DNA from: Planctomycetota bacterium
Lineage (GTDB): Bacteria; Planctomycetota; Phycisphaerae; Sedimentisphaerales; Anaerohalosphaeraceae
NCBI GenBank assembly: GCA_013349435.1
Contig: DUZQ01000016.1
Coordinates: forward strand, 1-40,690
Direction of reading: 5' to 3'
Length of the DNA stretch: 40,690 nucleotides
Made by a program: the position numbers and the translations under genes. This document shows, piece after piece, positions 17,734-26,445 of this stretch. The notes below the pieces were generated by a model that made no database searches, had not been told where the DNA came from, and saw only the letters and a list, made by a program, of their open reading frames with translations. The first letter of the stretch is position 1. Each line of letters opens with the position of its first letter.

Positions 17734-18126
17734 CTATGCGGGCACTGTCGCTTTGAGAATTTCCTCGATGCTTTGCAAAAGTTCCCTCGGACTAAAAGGC
17801 TTACTTACACATGCCGAAATCCTAAGTTCTTCTTTTTGTTCTTCCTTCAGGGCAAAGCCCCGTGCGGTAAGCATAACGACCGGTATTTGGGCGGTGTCGG
17901 GATTGCTTCTGAGATTCTGCACAAGCTCAAGGCCCGTCATAACAGGCATCTGGAAATCCGTAACAACGAGGTCGGGTTTTTCATTAGTGGCAAGCTTCAG
18001 GGCCTGTTCACCGTTTTCGCATGTTATTACTTCAAAGCCGTTGTTCCGAAGTTTAATCGCAACGACCTGTACGATATGAATTTCGTCATCTACCACCAAT
18101 ACTTTAAGTTGTTTTTCTTCTGACAT
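17734..18126 (-). CDS. Single-domain response regulator (CheY-like receiver)
   Basis: 130 residues from ATG 18126, picked because GGAGA lies seven bases before it and because it leaves just two bases after the kinase stop; an earlier start at 18153 would overlap the kinase by 25 bases. Receiver features are acidic VVDDE (about 11-15), phospho-acceptor D57 in VVTDFQMPVMTG, the Thr of MLTARG and the Lys of CVSKPFSP. There is no output domain, so it must act by protein contact. The likely phosphate donor is the kinase encoded directly upstream. Confidence 0.93.
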   Translation of the reverse strand: MSEEKQLKVLVVDDEIHIVQVVAIKLRNNGFEVITCENGEQALKLATNEKPDLVVTDFQMPVMTGLELVQNLRSNPDTAQIPVVMLTARGFALKEEQKEELRISACVSKPFSPRELLQSIEEILKATVPA

Positions 18127-18128
18127 TA

Positions 18129-19610
18129 CTATTTCTCCAAAACTGTTTTGCAAGTTACCCCGGTTGCCAGCGGCATATCAAACCCGAAGGTACTGCCCCG
18201 GCCGGGTGTGCTGGTAACGAATACCTTTCCTCCGTGAACCTTTTCGACAATCTGCTTGACGAGGTTTAGTCCCAGGCCGGTACCTTTTGCACATTCTTTA
18301 TTTGCCTCGACCCGATAGAATTTATCGAATACATGCTCGATTTCGCCGGCAGGTATTCCGACGCCGGTATCGGTAACGGTTACCCGAACAATTTGTTCGG
18401 CCTCGTTGACCTGGACCGCTGTTTCCACGGTACCGCCGGCGGGAGTGTACTTAACGGCGTTACTGAGCAGATTAGCTATGACCTGGGAGACCATATCCCT
18501 GTCGGCATAAACCTGGTCGCAGATTATCGGTGCCTGAATTTTTACGGTGATATTCTTTTCGCGAGCGTAGCTGTCTATCATCAAAGCCGCATCCTGTATC
18601 AATATCGCCACACTGAGGTGCTCTTTTTTTACCTTTGTAAGACCCGACTCAATCCGTGAAATGTTCAGGATGTCCTCGATGAGTCGATTGAGCCTTTGGG
18701 CCTGTGTCTGGATTACCGAGCAGAAGCGGTTGACCGTTTCGGTATCCTGGGCTTCTCCGTCAACCAGCATTTCAGCATATGCATTTATGGAGGCCAGCGG
18801 AGTTTTCAGCTCGTGTGAGACATGGCTTACAAAGTCGCTCTTCATCTGCGATATCTGTTTTTCACGGGTTATGTCATGCAGAACGGCTACGACTCCGGAA
18901 GTTACATCCTGCTCATCTTTTACGCAGGATATTATGCAATCAAAGATTTTGGTTCGTTCGTTGGTCTCGAAATTAAATTCGTGTTTTACGTGCCGAAGTC
19001 CGGTTCTTCTGCTGTGGAGAATTGTTTTTACAAAGTCGGAGTGGCCGATAAATTCGCCGATTTGGCCCGAGCCGACTGCGTCCGCACCAAAGCCAAACAG
19101 TTCCCGGGCGGCGTCATTTGCAATTAGAAGTCTGTCAAACGGGTCTGTAACAATAACACAGTCCCGGATACTGTAAATAATTTCTTCGATATTCTTCTTT
19201 TGTTTTTTCAACAGTTGCAGTTGCAGCGATATTTCGGTTTGTTCGGTTTCAATCCGCTCGCTTTTTTCAACATAGCCTGTTATAAATTCAACGATTGCTT
19301 CTGCAAGTGGCCCTAAATCCGAGGCCCTTTTCATTTTGATATGTTCAAGCTTTGCGTTTTTGAGCAGGTAAGTTAATTGATTAATGTAAGTTGTAAGCCG
19401 GAAGTGGAAAAATGCAAGGCAGGCCGATGCGGTCGTCGCCGAAATAATGCCGGCAAGAAGCACGCCCCGGCTGACATCTGCAAAGGCCGAGACGATCAGC
19501 AATATCATCCCGACGGCGATAAGTGAAAAGAGAATTATAAATATGTATCTGTAAGAACGCACTCCAACAGCCCTGACGTTTTTTCGGACACGGATTAACA
19601 CCGTTTTCAT
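18129..19610 (-). CDS. Membrane-bound PAS sensor histidine kinase
   Basis: 493 residues. Two membrane segments (about 22-43 and 47-70) with almost no periplasmic loop, then a coiled linker, a PAS domain (about 143-250), HisKA with phospho-acceptor H266 in FVSHVSHELKTPLASINAY, and a HATPase domain with VIANLLSNAVKYTP (N box), VTDTGVGIP (G1) and GTGLGLNLVKQIV (G2). All catalytic boxes are intact. The short loop suggests that it senses a membrane or cytoplasmic cue. It probably phosphorylates D57 of the regulator encoded two bases downstream. Confidence 0.94.
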   Translation of the reverse strand: MKTVLIRVRKNVRAVGVRSYRYIFIILFSLIAVGMILLIVSAFADVSRGVLLAGIISATTASACLAFFHFRLTTYINQLTYLLKNAKLEHIKMKRASDLGPLAEAIVEFITGYVEKSERIETEQTEISLQLQLLKKQKKNIEEIIYSIRDCVIVTDPFDRLLIANDAARELFGFGADAVGSGQIGEFIGHSDFVKTILHSRRTGLRHVKHEFNFETNERTKIFDCIISCVKDEQDVTSGVVAVLHDITREKQISQMKSDFVSHVSHELKTPLASINAYAEMLVDGEAQDTETVNRFCSVIQTQAQRLNRLIEDILNISRIESGLTKVKKEHLSVAILIQDAALMIDSYAREKNITVKIQAPIICDQVYADRDMVSQVIANLLSNAVKYTPAGGTVETAVQVNEAEQIVRVTVTDTGVGIPAGEIEHVFDKFYRVEANKECAKGTGLGLNLVKQIVEKVHGGKVFVTSTPGRGSTFGFDMPLATGVTCKTVLEK

Positions 19611-19656
19611 TTATTTATCAGACACAGATTTACGCAGATTGTATCTGTGCCTTTGT

Positions 19657-20823
19657 TCACATCATCGACAACAGTTCGCTGTCAGGATCCAGGCTTGCGG
19701 CTTTTTCATAAGCCTTTCTTGCGCGGGCATCCTGTCCCAACCGGCTGTAGCATCTTGCAATCATATTCCATGCAAAAGCAGCCATTTTCTCGTCTTGCGC
19801 TATTGTCTTAAAGGTCTTTACAGCGGCGGAATAATCGGTGCCGAGATATTGTGCACAGGCCTTGACAGCAACGGCATCCGACCACCCGGGCCTGAGCACC
19901 AGCGCCCTTGTAGCGCAGGCATAAGCTCGTTTTGAAGCCCCGGCACCAAGTGCCGCCTGCCCCATCTGCAGCCACACTTCGGGGTCGTCTCTGCGGTCGA
20001 TACTGAGCTGGTTGTAATATGCAACAGCTTTGCCGTAGTCGCCCGAATTCATACAGCACATAGCAAGCAGTTTTAGATAGTCGGCTTTCCGCGATTCATC
20101 GGCCCGGTCAACAAGGTCCTCGAACATCTCGGCGGCGTTTACCCACTGCTTGAGCATAATGTAGCAGTAGGCTAATGCTTCGGTAACTTCGCGGTCGCCG
20201 GATTTTAAGAGCAGTGCCTGTTTGTAAAGGCTAACAGCCTGTTCAATTTTTCCCAGCCGGGTCAATACATCCGCCGAGGCGATTTTCAGCCTGGCCCTGT
20301 CGGGCAATAGTGCCGCCTTTTGGTCAAGCAATTCGACAGCCTCGTCGTATCGGCCCTGAGCGGCGTATGCCTTGCTCAGGGCAATAATGTAATCGGCGTT
20401 GTCCGGTTCGAGCAGCACCGCCATGTTGTAATACTCCAGTGCCTGTAGCGGCTGGGCGTTGTGCTGAGCTGTTATAGCCAAAAAATACCAGGCGCCGGCC
20501 AGTTCCTTATCAATATCGATGGCCTGGTTGAACGACTTAGCCGCTTGTGCAACATTTGCCCGCGCAAGATGAATTTTACCCATCAGCAAATGGGCCTCGG
20601 CGACATCAGGATTTGCTTTGAGACACTGTCGGATTGTTTCTTCGGCCTCATCAATCCTTCCGTTCTCGAACAGTCCCTGTGCAACGGGGACCTTTGCCTT
20701 TGCTGTTGCCTTTGCCAGGCGAAGGGCCGCCGCCTGCTTTTTCTGCGCGTGTGATTCGCACCCGGCGCTAAGTGCCAGGATTGAAACCAATAATGCCGCT
20801 GTTATCAATTTGGTTTTTAACAT
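19657..20823 (-). CDS. TPR-repeat lipoprotein, candidate pilotin-like partner of the secretin
   Basis: 388 residues from ATG 20823; a longer frame to 20856 would put charged residues before the signal. A lipoprotein signal ends in LALSAGC with lipidated C22. Most of the rest is TPR repeats, with the usual A-x-x-x-F/Y and P-x-x-A spacing, e.g. GRIDEAEETIRQCLKANPDV and GRYDEAVELL. It follows the secretin gene. In type IV pili the TPR lipoprotein PilF helps the secretin PilQ reach the outer membrane, so such a role is plausible but unproven. At 388 residues it is longer than PilF (about 250). Confidence 0.85.
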   Translation of the reverse strand: MLKTKLITAALLVSILALSAGCESHAQKKQAAALRLAKATAKAKVPVAQGLFENGRIDEAEETIRQCLKANPDVAEAHLLMGKIHLARANVAQAAKSFNQAIDIDKELAGAWYFLAITAQHNAQPLQALEYYNMAVLLEPDNADYIIALSKAYAAQGRYDEAVELLDQKAALLPDRARLKIASADVLTRLGKIEQAVSLYKQALLLKSGDREVTEALAYCYIMLKQWVNAAEMFEDLVDRADESRKADYLKLLAMCCMNSGDYGKAVAYYNQLSIDRRDDPEVWLQMGQAALGAGASKRAYACATRALVLRPGWSDAVAVKACAQYLGTDYSAAVKTFKTIAQDEKMAAFAWNMIARCYSRLGQDARARKAYEKAASLDPDSELLSMM

Positions 20824-20877
20824 GATTTTGTCTCTTATATCTTTGCAACCTGTCAAATTTGAATTTTTCCATTAGAA

Positions 20878-20896
20878 CCCCACGTGAAACGTGGGG
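20878..20896. repeat. Hairpin, AGAACCCC/GGGGCTAAA type
   Basis: CCCCACGT (20878-20885) pairs perfectly with ACGTGGGG (20889-20896) over GAA, preceded by AGAA and followed by CTAAAT. It is a second member of the module seen at 11394-11414. It sits between the secretin and the TPR lipoprotein genes. Confidence 0.55.
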
Positions 20897-20906
20897 CTAA
20901 ATAATT

Positions 20907-20940
20907 CCTCGGACCGGTGCCTGGGGGCACCGGTCCGAGG
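20907..20940 (-). terminator. Strong 15-pair hairpin directly after the secretin gene
   Basis: CCTCGGACCGGTGCC (20907-20921) and GGCACCGGTCCGAGG (20926-20940) are perfect inverse complements around TGGG. The hairpin begins 11 bases past the secretin stop on the - strand. No T-run follows, so it may protect or process the mRNA, or attenuate transcription, between secretin and TPR lipoprotein rather than end it fully. Confidence 0.55.
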
Positions 20941-20951
20941 AGTGCACGTTT

Positions 20952-22778
20952 TTAGCGTCTGAGCCAGTTCTGCGTTTCCTCACGCTCAACTGCTTCGAGC
21001 ATAATGCGCTCTATAGCCTCGGAGCTGTCGGGCGAAGTCTCACGTATGATGCGTTCGCGCAATCTCAATGCCTCGAAGTAAGTCGGTCGCAGGTGCAGAG
21101 TCCAGCAAAGCTCGGCTAAGGCTCCCTCGATATCTCCGTCGGAGTATAGAGAGACCGCTTCGGAATAACTTTCTTCAGCAAGTCTGGTTACACCAAAAAA
21201 GCGGAGACTCTCGCGGGCGCCGAGTCTCTTTCTGCCAACGTCGGAGGCTCTTTGGTCCCCTTCAAGCTCGTCAATGTTGTCAATAATATGAGGTGTAAGC
21301 AGGATAATCACTTCCTGTCGTACCGAAGAATCGGAGGTTCCCTTGAACAGTTCACCTATAACGGGGATGTCACCCAATAAGGGCACCTGCGATTTGGAGG
21401 AAGTTACAGAGTCCCTGAACAAGCCGCCTATTATCACCGTCTGGCCGTCTTTGACCATGATGTTTGCGCTCAATTCGGCGGTTGTTTCGGTCGGGACGCC
21501 GTCGGAATCCTTGGTTGCGGAACTATCCTTGGGATAAATATCCATCCGGATATTTCCGTCATCGGCGATGTAAGGCCTGAAGGACAGCTTTGTACCGGAT
21601 TTTAGAAACTTAACCTCGCCACTGGTAGCAACGCCGCTGCTTGAAACAGTAGTGCTGCTGCGATAGCCAAGATTTTGGCCGATAAACACGGTGCCCACCT
21701 GCTTGTTCAGAGCAAGAATTTTCGGATTGGCAAGGACAGTAACATCGGTGATGGACTCCAGAGCGGTAATCAGCACGCGGACCTCACCGCTACTGATGCC
21801 GATTCTCAGCCCGTTGGCTCCGGCTTTGGCAAAACCTGATGTTTCTATCGGCGTACCGTTCGTAATATTAGTAATACCCTGAATAGGCGGGACGGCTGCA
21901 GAACCCCTATCCACAGTACCTTCTGAGACGATGGTTTCTGTTGCTGCGGTTCCGGATAAACTGGTACCGGCCATCAGGTTGAAGTCAATGCCGAAGTCCA
22001 TACCTTCGGTCAATGTTGCACTAAGGATGGTGGCCTCGACAAGTACCTGCAGAGGTTTAACGTCGAGTTCATTTAACAAAGACTCGGCATCTGCGATATT
22101 CTCGGGATAATCGTTCATAATGATTGAGTCGTGGAGGGACATTGAATTGCCACCCTCCTGTATTGAAAGGTCATCACCGGAAGAGATGCCGACCTGCGGC
22201 GCTTTGGTGGCTTCGATACTGCCCGAATCGCTCAAAACAGGCGTAAGGAGTGTTTTGGCTTCCTCGGCGGATACGTAGTACAGGGTAAAAATCCTGGACT
22301 CCATCCGCCTTCTGTCGTTCATTACCTGGTCGAATTCATCGGCGGTATAGACCTTGATGAAGTTGCCCTGAACCTCGTATCTGTTTGTGCCGAGCACGGC
22401 GCTGAGTGCCTCCTCAAACGTTACGTCGTAGAGGTTTGCGACCGTAATCTGGCCGGTAACGCTTGCCGTAGGCACAATGTTCTTCTGGTACTTAAGTGCC
22501 AGGAAGCGCAGAGCATCTCTGATGCTCATGTCCTTATTGAAGGTGATGGACTGTATCGCCTGGCTCGCCAGAAGTTCACCGGCGGTCTCGTATTCGGCCG
22601 CACCTTCGACCGATGCGCCTTCAAGCGGTCCGGCTTCGGCGAGCAAGACGGCCGAGTCAGCCGGCGGCGTGTCTTGGGCCACCACCAGAGCAGCCATGCC
22701 GCCGATTGCAAACAGCCACACAATTACAATGTTGGTAAATTTTGTTTTCCGATTGCCTTTGTTCTTTCTGTACAACAT
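20952..22778 (-). CDS. Outer-membrane secretin (PilQ/GspD family) with C-terminal TPR-like tail
   Basis: 608 residues. An N-terminal signal/anchor (about 16-34) ends near VAQ. Next come an STN-like short domain (about 75-145: ITFNKDMSIRDALRFLALKY), one N-domain with the linker LLNELDVKPLQVLVEATILS, and the secretin barrel (about 340-500) with VLANPKILALNKQ and the signature VPLLGDIPVIGELFKG. The last about 90 residues hold a TPR-like pair (DGDIEGALAELCWTLHLRPT), unusual for secretins. It would form the outer-membrane gate of the machine. Upstream genes pilM-N-O-P are spaced as in a pilMNOPQ operon. Confidence 0.92.
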   Translation of the reverse strand: MLYRKNKGNRKTKFTNIVIVWLFAIGGMAALVVAQDTPPADSAVLLAEAGPLEGASVEGAAEYETAGELLASQAIQSITFNKDMSIRDALRFLALKYQKNIVPTASVTGQITVANLYDVTFEEALSAVLGTNRYEVQGNFIKVYTADEFDQVMNDRRRMESRIFTLYYVSAEEAKTLLTPVLSDSGSIEATKAPQVGISSGDDLSIQEGGNSMSLHDSIIMNDYPENIADAESLLNELDVKPLQVLVEATILSATLTEGMDFGIDFNLMAGTSLSGTAATETIVSEGTVDRGSAAVPPIQGITNITNGTPIETSGFAKAGANGLRIGISSGEVRVLITALESITDVTVLANPKILALNKQVGTVFIGQNLGYRSSTTVSSSGVATSGEVKFLKSGTKLSFRPYIADDGNIRMDIYPKDSSATKDSDGVPTETTAELSANIMVKDGQTVIIGGLFRDSVTSSKSQVPLLGDIPVIGELFKGTSDSSVRQEVIILLTPHIIDNIDELEGDQRASDVGRKRLGARESLRFFGVTRLAEESYSEAVSLYSDGDIEGALAELCWTLHLRPTYFEALRLRERIIRETSPDSSEAIERIMLEAVEREETQNWLRR

Positions 22779-22796
22779 GATACTACCCCCTTTCTT

Positions 22797-23405
22797 TTAA
22801 TTTCCTGATTCGCTTAACTGAGACATTTTCACATCCACAGTAAAATCGTTCCACTTTAAGACGACTTTCGTTTCGTAAATCCGGACTACATCGAACAGGT
22901 ATATCCTGTCGTTGTAGCGAACCGGAAGTTTGTCGCCGACCGATACGAGCTTTCCCTGGATAAAGGCTTCGGGCCTGGGGCCTTTGATGACGGCTTCGAG
23001 GATAATCGTTTCGGCGACTTTATCGATATACCCGGCATCTTTGCGGTCAATCTCAAGGTTAACGTTTCCGCCGGCGATTCGGCCACCCGAAGGAAATTCC
23101 TTCCATCTTCCGGCGGTGAATACATTGTGTGTTAATATATCGTTTCGTCCCTGCACTACGGGCAAGGGATGAAGTGCTATTTTGACCTTCGGCCTTTGCT
23201 GCTGTACGCCGGTCTGCTGTGCGGCCGAGTCTGCAACGGCAGCGACTGCTTCATTTTTTTGTGCCCCGTTGCCGACAAGTACCTTGATCCACATAAAGGC
23301 CATGACAGTAACCAGGACAGTCGCCATTAGTACTTTGGGCCTTTTAAGGTTCCAGCGGCTTATCAGGCCGGAAACATTATTAACATTTAGCTTGCTTGTT
23401 TTCAT
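22797..23405 (-). CDS. PilP/GspC-like inner-membrane protein
   Basis: 202 residues. A basic N-terminal cytoplasmic stretch is followed by one membrane segment (about 27-46) and an Ala/Gln-rich linker. The periplasmic end contains EAVIKGPRPEAFIQGKLVSVGDKL and VVRIYETKVVLKWN, the small beta fold that in PilP and the GspC HR domain contacts the secretin. Sequence match is loose; the assignment rests on the fold pattern and on position between PilO and secretin. Secretin follows after 18 bases. It should link the PilMNO inner-membrane complex to the secretin. Confidence 0.65.
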   Translation of the reverse strand: MKTSKLNVNNVSGLISRWNLKRPKVLMATVLVTVMAFMWIKVLVGNGAQKNEAVAAVADSAAQQTGVQQQRPKVKIALHPLPVVQGRNDILTHNVFTAGRWKEFPSGGRIAGGNVNLEIDRKDAGYIDKVAETIILEAVIKGPRPEAFIQGKLVSVGDKLPVRYNDRIYLFDVVRIYETKVVLKWNDFTVDVKMSQLSESGN

Positions 23406-23419
23406 CTTGCTTTGACAAT

Positions 23420-23968
23420 TCAGGTTTTATCAGGCTCGGATGAGCGGTAATAGACATACGCCTCGGCGTTCATTTTGAGCCATCCTGTAAAATCGCGGTC
23501 GTTTTCCAGACTGAATTTCTCTATTCGGATGAGTCTTTCAAGCTTCTCGATGGATTTGAGGAATTCAAATATCTGCTCATCCGTTCCGCTGCATCTGATA
23601 CTTATAGGTATGCAGTTAAGGTGGGGACTCTGGATTTCGCTGCCGGGCTGAACAAGCTGGTCTTTAAGTTTGTGCTCGTTCATAACATCGGCTATCTGCT
23701 GCCAGAGACCCGCAAATTCCCTGCCGGTCGGCAACTTTTGGTCGAAGTTTTGCAGCCTGCGCTCAAGCTTGCCGGTCTGCTTGCGAAGCAGGGGCAGTTG
23801 TTTCCTTCTGGCGTCAGCCTTTGCCGCGGATGAAGTTTGCGCGGCATCGGCCTGCTTTACGGCCCTGGTCTGTCTTGAGAGAGGATAATACAAAAACATC
23901 GCAAATCCACTCATCAGCGCCGCTGTCAGCACAATTATTATCATCTGTTGTCTTTGCAAAAACCTCAT
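23420..23968 (-). CDS. pilO: PilO-like alignment-complex protein
   Basis: 182 residues: a short cytoplasmic start, one membrane segment (about 9-28), a coiled-coil (about 40-75) and a ferredoxin-like periplasmic domain with IPISIRCSGTDEQIFEFLKSIEKLERLIRIEKFSL, written here as its central part IFEFLKSIEKLERLIRIE. That is the classic PilO core, where a helix and strand follow the line on group comparison. It pairs with PilN in the inner membrane. It starts four bases after pilN ends and is close to typical length (about 200). Confidence 0.85.
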   Translation of the reverse strand: MRFLQRQQMIIIVLTAALMSGFAMFLYYPLSRQTRAVKQADAAQTSSAAKADARRKQLPLLRKQTGKLERRLQNFDQKLPTGREFAGLWQQIADVMNEHKLKDQLVQPGSEIQSPHLNCIPISIRCSGTDEQIFEFLKSIEKLERLIRIEKFSLENDRDFTGWLKMNAEAYVYYRSSEPDKT

Positions 23969-23972
23969 TCAA

Positions 23973-24629
23973 TCAACCCTGTTTTTGCTGAACATAATTT
24001 GCCAGATAACAACTTATTTCAAATTCCGTAACTGTCAGGTCCTTAACCTTCCCGGCACGTGAAAATCCCGGCACGACCTGGCAAAAGTATGAAGAATCCT
24101 CCAGGCTTGATATCAAGCCGGCGACATCCTCAACACCGGCGGCAATTCCTGAAATTACCACCTTGAAGCGTGTATCTTCGGCGGGCATCGCATCGTCGGT
24201 CTGGGGGCTGCGCCGGAGCAATCTGACATTGGACTTATTTGTCGAGCCCCCTGCTTCATTGAAGTGCTCAAGCCCGATGTCGATTTTTCCAAGTATGACG
24301 TTTTCCGGAACCAGAAAGCTCAGTTCTGCAATCACATTTGCAATGCTGGTTTGGTGATTGAGTTTATCGAGGATTTCGGTCTTTTGGCGTAACTTGTTCA
24401 GGGTGGTCGTCAGCCGGTTGCATTCAGCGGCCAGGTCCGCGTTTTCAGCCAGGGAGGTCTCTATCCGTTTTATCTGCGCCTTTGCTTTTGAGACGGAATA
24501 ACATGTGGTAAAGCTCCAGAGCACTATGGCTGCAAAGATGACGATTATCACCACGTACTGCGTGTGATAACCGACCTGCTGCTTCTGTCTATCCCTGTAC
24601 CATTGTGGAATAAAGTCAATTTCGTTCAT
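23973..24629 (-). CDS. pilN: PilN-like alignment-complex protein
   Basis: 218 residues. The N-terminal cytoplasmic motif NEIDFIPQWYRDR matches the PilN peptide (usually I-N-L-L-P-W-R) that slots into PilM. A membrane segment (about 25-44) follows, then a coiled-coil (about 50-90) and a periplasmic domain with VVISGIAAGVEDVAGLISSL. It overlaps the pilM end by 14 bases. With PilM, PilO and the PilP-like protein it should form the inner-membrane alignment complex. Confidence 0.87.
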   Translation of the reverse strand: MNEIDFIPQWYRDRQKQQVGYHTQYVVIIVIFAAIVLWSFTTCYSVSKAKAQIKRIETSLAENADLAAECNRLTTTLNKLRQKTEILDKLNHQTSIANVIAELSFLVPENVILGKIDIGLEHFNEAGGSTNKSNVRLLRRSPQTDDAMPAEDTRFKVVISGIAAGVEDVAGLISSLEDSSYFCQVVPGFSRAGKVKDLTVTEFEISCYLANYVQQKQG

Positions 24630-25731
24630 GTTTTTCCGATCCGTTATCAGGCGAATCCCAGCCTCTTACTCCCAGGCCGACCGCGACGGCCCACTCGCAA
24701 AATGAAGCGTTCTGTTCGGCGGCAAATTCCGTTCCGGCCAGTTCGAAGCCCCTGAAGGGCTGAGCAAGTTTAACCTCGATATCGAGGTGCTTTTTGAGTT
24801 CTTCAAGCAGCACAGACTCGTATGCTTCGGTGCCTGCAAAGACGGCCTCGCTTGGTCGGTTTCCCCTGAAAGTTACAGCGTAGTATTTGAAGCAAAGCGA
24901 TATTTCCCTTGCCAGTTCTTCGATAACAAAACTCATAGCGTCAACAATCGCCTGTCTCGTGGTCGTCTCGATTGTGCCGGTGTCGGTATTTCTCAGCTTC
25001 GAGCGGAGCACTACCGCCTCGTCATAATCAACATCGAGTTTCGACGCGACCTGTTCGTTAAGTTTTCTTCCTCCAATCGGAATCTGTTTTACAAAAGCAA
25101 TTTGCTGACCCCGGCTTATGATTACGGTTGTGAAAAGGCTGCCCACCTCGATGAAGACACTGACAAGCTGCTGGTCCTCCTGACGTCTAAGGGAACTGCT
25201 AAAGCATCTGAACAGGGCACAGGGGGCCGCATCGATTGCAAGCGGTTTGAGCCCCGCTTCTTCGAGCAGAGCTATATGCTGCGATATGCTTTCCTTGTCC
25301 GCTCCGAGAAATATTATTTCGTTCTTGATTTCATCGGCATGGTAAACACTGCCTGCGATGATATACCTTATCTCGTCGTTGTCGGAATCGAGTCCGAACT
25401 GCGCGGCAATATCGTTTGTTATCAACTGCTCTATCTGGTCGGCATCCGACGTGTCCAGTCTCAGACTTTTTATCTTAAGACTGCTGTTCGACAAACTTGA
25501 TACGACGCTTCTTCCGCGAAAGTTTCCTCTGGCCAGCATCTCTTTAATTGCAGAGACGGCAAATTCGTGTCTGGATTGCTCATCCGCCGAAGCACCGGCT
25601 CCGATTTGTATTTCATCGGCGGCTATGACCCGGGCGTTTTCTCCGGTGTGAGCCAGTTGGATCATTCGAATGGAGTTACTTTCCATTTCCAATCCTATCG
25701 GTCTGGTTTTATTATGTGTAAGATTTAACAT
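24616..25731 (-). CDS. pilM: PilM-like actin-fold ATPase
   Basis: 371 residues from ATG 25731, preferred over 25782, which would read through a hairpin repeat and add KNNKSAAAQAARRRN. It has the actin-like fold of PilM/FtsA: RPIGLEMESNSIRMIQL at the start, phosphate-loop-like FIEVGSLFTTVIISRGQQIAF in the middle, and late FAGTEAYESVLLEEL. The region around EIGSGG-type phosphate 2 loops is less clear, and ATP binding is not certain from sequence. It is cytoplasmic and binds the N-terminus of PilN. Upstream sequence before 25731 has GAAGAAG, a modest ribosome site. Confidence 0.87.
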   Translation of the reverse strand: MLNLTHNKTRPIGLEMESNSIRMIQLAHTGENARVIAADEIQIGAGASADEQSRHEFAVSAIKEMLARGNFRGRSVVSSLSNSSLKIKSLRLDTSDADQIEQLITNDIAAQFGLDSDNDEIRYIIAGSVYHADEIKNEIIFLGADKESISQHIALLEEAGLKPLAIDAAPCALFRCFSSSLRRQEDQQLVSVFIEVGSLFTTVIISRGQQIAFVKQIPIGGRKLNEQVASKLDVDYDEAVVLRSKLRNTDTGTIETTTRQAIVDAMSFVIEELAREISLCFKYYAVTFRGNRPSEAVFAGTEAYESVLLEELKKHLDIEVKLAQPFRGFELAGTEFAAEQNASFCEWAVAVGLGVRGWDSPDNGSEKHERN

Positions 25732-25744
25732 AATGTTTCTTCTT

Positions 25745-25776
25745 CGGGCGGCTTGCGCCGCCGCGCTTTTGTTGTT
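25745..25776 (-). repeat. GNRA-loop hairpin repeat, copy 2 (between gspH-like gene and pilM)
   Basis: Identical over 32 bases to 11558-11589. On the - strand it is GGCGGC-GCAA-GCCGCC, 13 bases after the GspH-like stop and 14 bases before ATG 25731 of pilM. It could act as an mRNA hairpin between the two genes, or be translated if pilM starts at 25782. Confidence 0.6.
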
Positions 25777-25789
25777 TTTCATATTTCGC

Positions 25790-26299
25790 TTATGGTACGG
25801 CCTGTACGGTTACATATCCGGTCATAGGCTCCACAGTTACTGTCATGCCGAAAGAACCGGCCTGGAGTAAGATTTGACCGCTGTTTAGATTTGCGGTCGT
25901 TGTTCCGCTATACGGGCTGCCGAGATAGTCGAACGTAACAGCAGACTGCGAGCCAGGTTCGAAGTCGGCACTTGCTATATCAACACGACTCAGACGGCTG
26001 TCGCTTTGTAAGTTGACCACAAAATCAGAACCTGCTTTTATCGGGTGTTCAATCGGATTTGCACTTGCATCCTGCAGGTGATAGCTTTCATTTGCAGAGT
26101 TAAAAACGACCGAGTGGCTCTGCTGTGTGCTGATTGCCATACTCTTTGCATACTCCAGGTCCGCTGCAATCATGTTTGCCGCCGAACGAACCTGGACATC
26201 CGCTGCCGAACTTATCATCGGCACCGCAAGCAGAGCGGCGATACCAAGTATCACCACCACCACTATCAACTCAACAATTGTGAATGCCTCTTTTTTCAT
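25790..26299 (-). CDS. GspH/FimT-like minor pseudopilin
   Basis: 169 residues from ATG 26299, giving a six-residue-scale leader MKKEA before FTIVELIVVVVILGIAALLA; an upstream ATG at 26320 is possible. The class III signal has Glu at +5 but Ala, not Gly, at -1. After the helix comes the GspH/FimT pattern AANMIAADLEYAKSMAISTQ and a beta-rich end. It would sit in or near the tip of the pseudopilus and needs a prepilin peptidase encoded elsewhere. It is separated from the GspK-like gene by a 600-base stretch. Confidence 0.88.
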   Translation of the reverse strand: MKKEAFTIVELIVVVVILGIAALLAVPMISSAADVQVRSAANMIAADLEYAKSMAISTQQSHSVVFNSANESYHLQDASANPIEHPIKAGSDFVVNLQSDSRLSRVDIASADFEPGSQSAVTFDYLGSPYSGTTTANLNSGQILLQAGSFGMTVTVEPMTGYVTVQAVP

Positions 26300-26354
26300 A
26301 TCAATCCTTGCTTTAGACACGGATTAACACGGATTAACTCTGTTTTATAATTTC

Positions 26355-26406
26355 CTGGATTCCCGCTGGAGTTTATGCCGTACCCTGATACGTTGCGGGA
26401 ATGACA
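26355..26406. repeat. Partial copy of the GGAATGAC dispersed repeat
   Basis: Begins CTGGATTCCCGCTGGAGTTTA and ends GCGGGAATGACA, matching the right half of the main repeat (compare 29550-29618), with a changed inner segment. It lies just upstream of the GspH-like gene start. Confidence 0.55.
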
Positions 26407-26445
26407 AATCCAACATTATCTTTTTCCGGCTCCATTTGACGTCCA

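Noticed and set aside
25732..25782. Longer pilM start at 25782
   Set aside because: It would translate the hairpin repeat shared with 11558-11589, and there is no good ribosome site before it.
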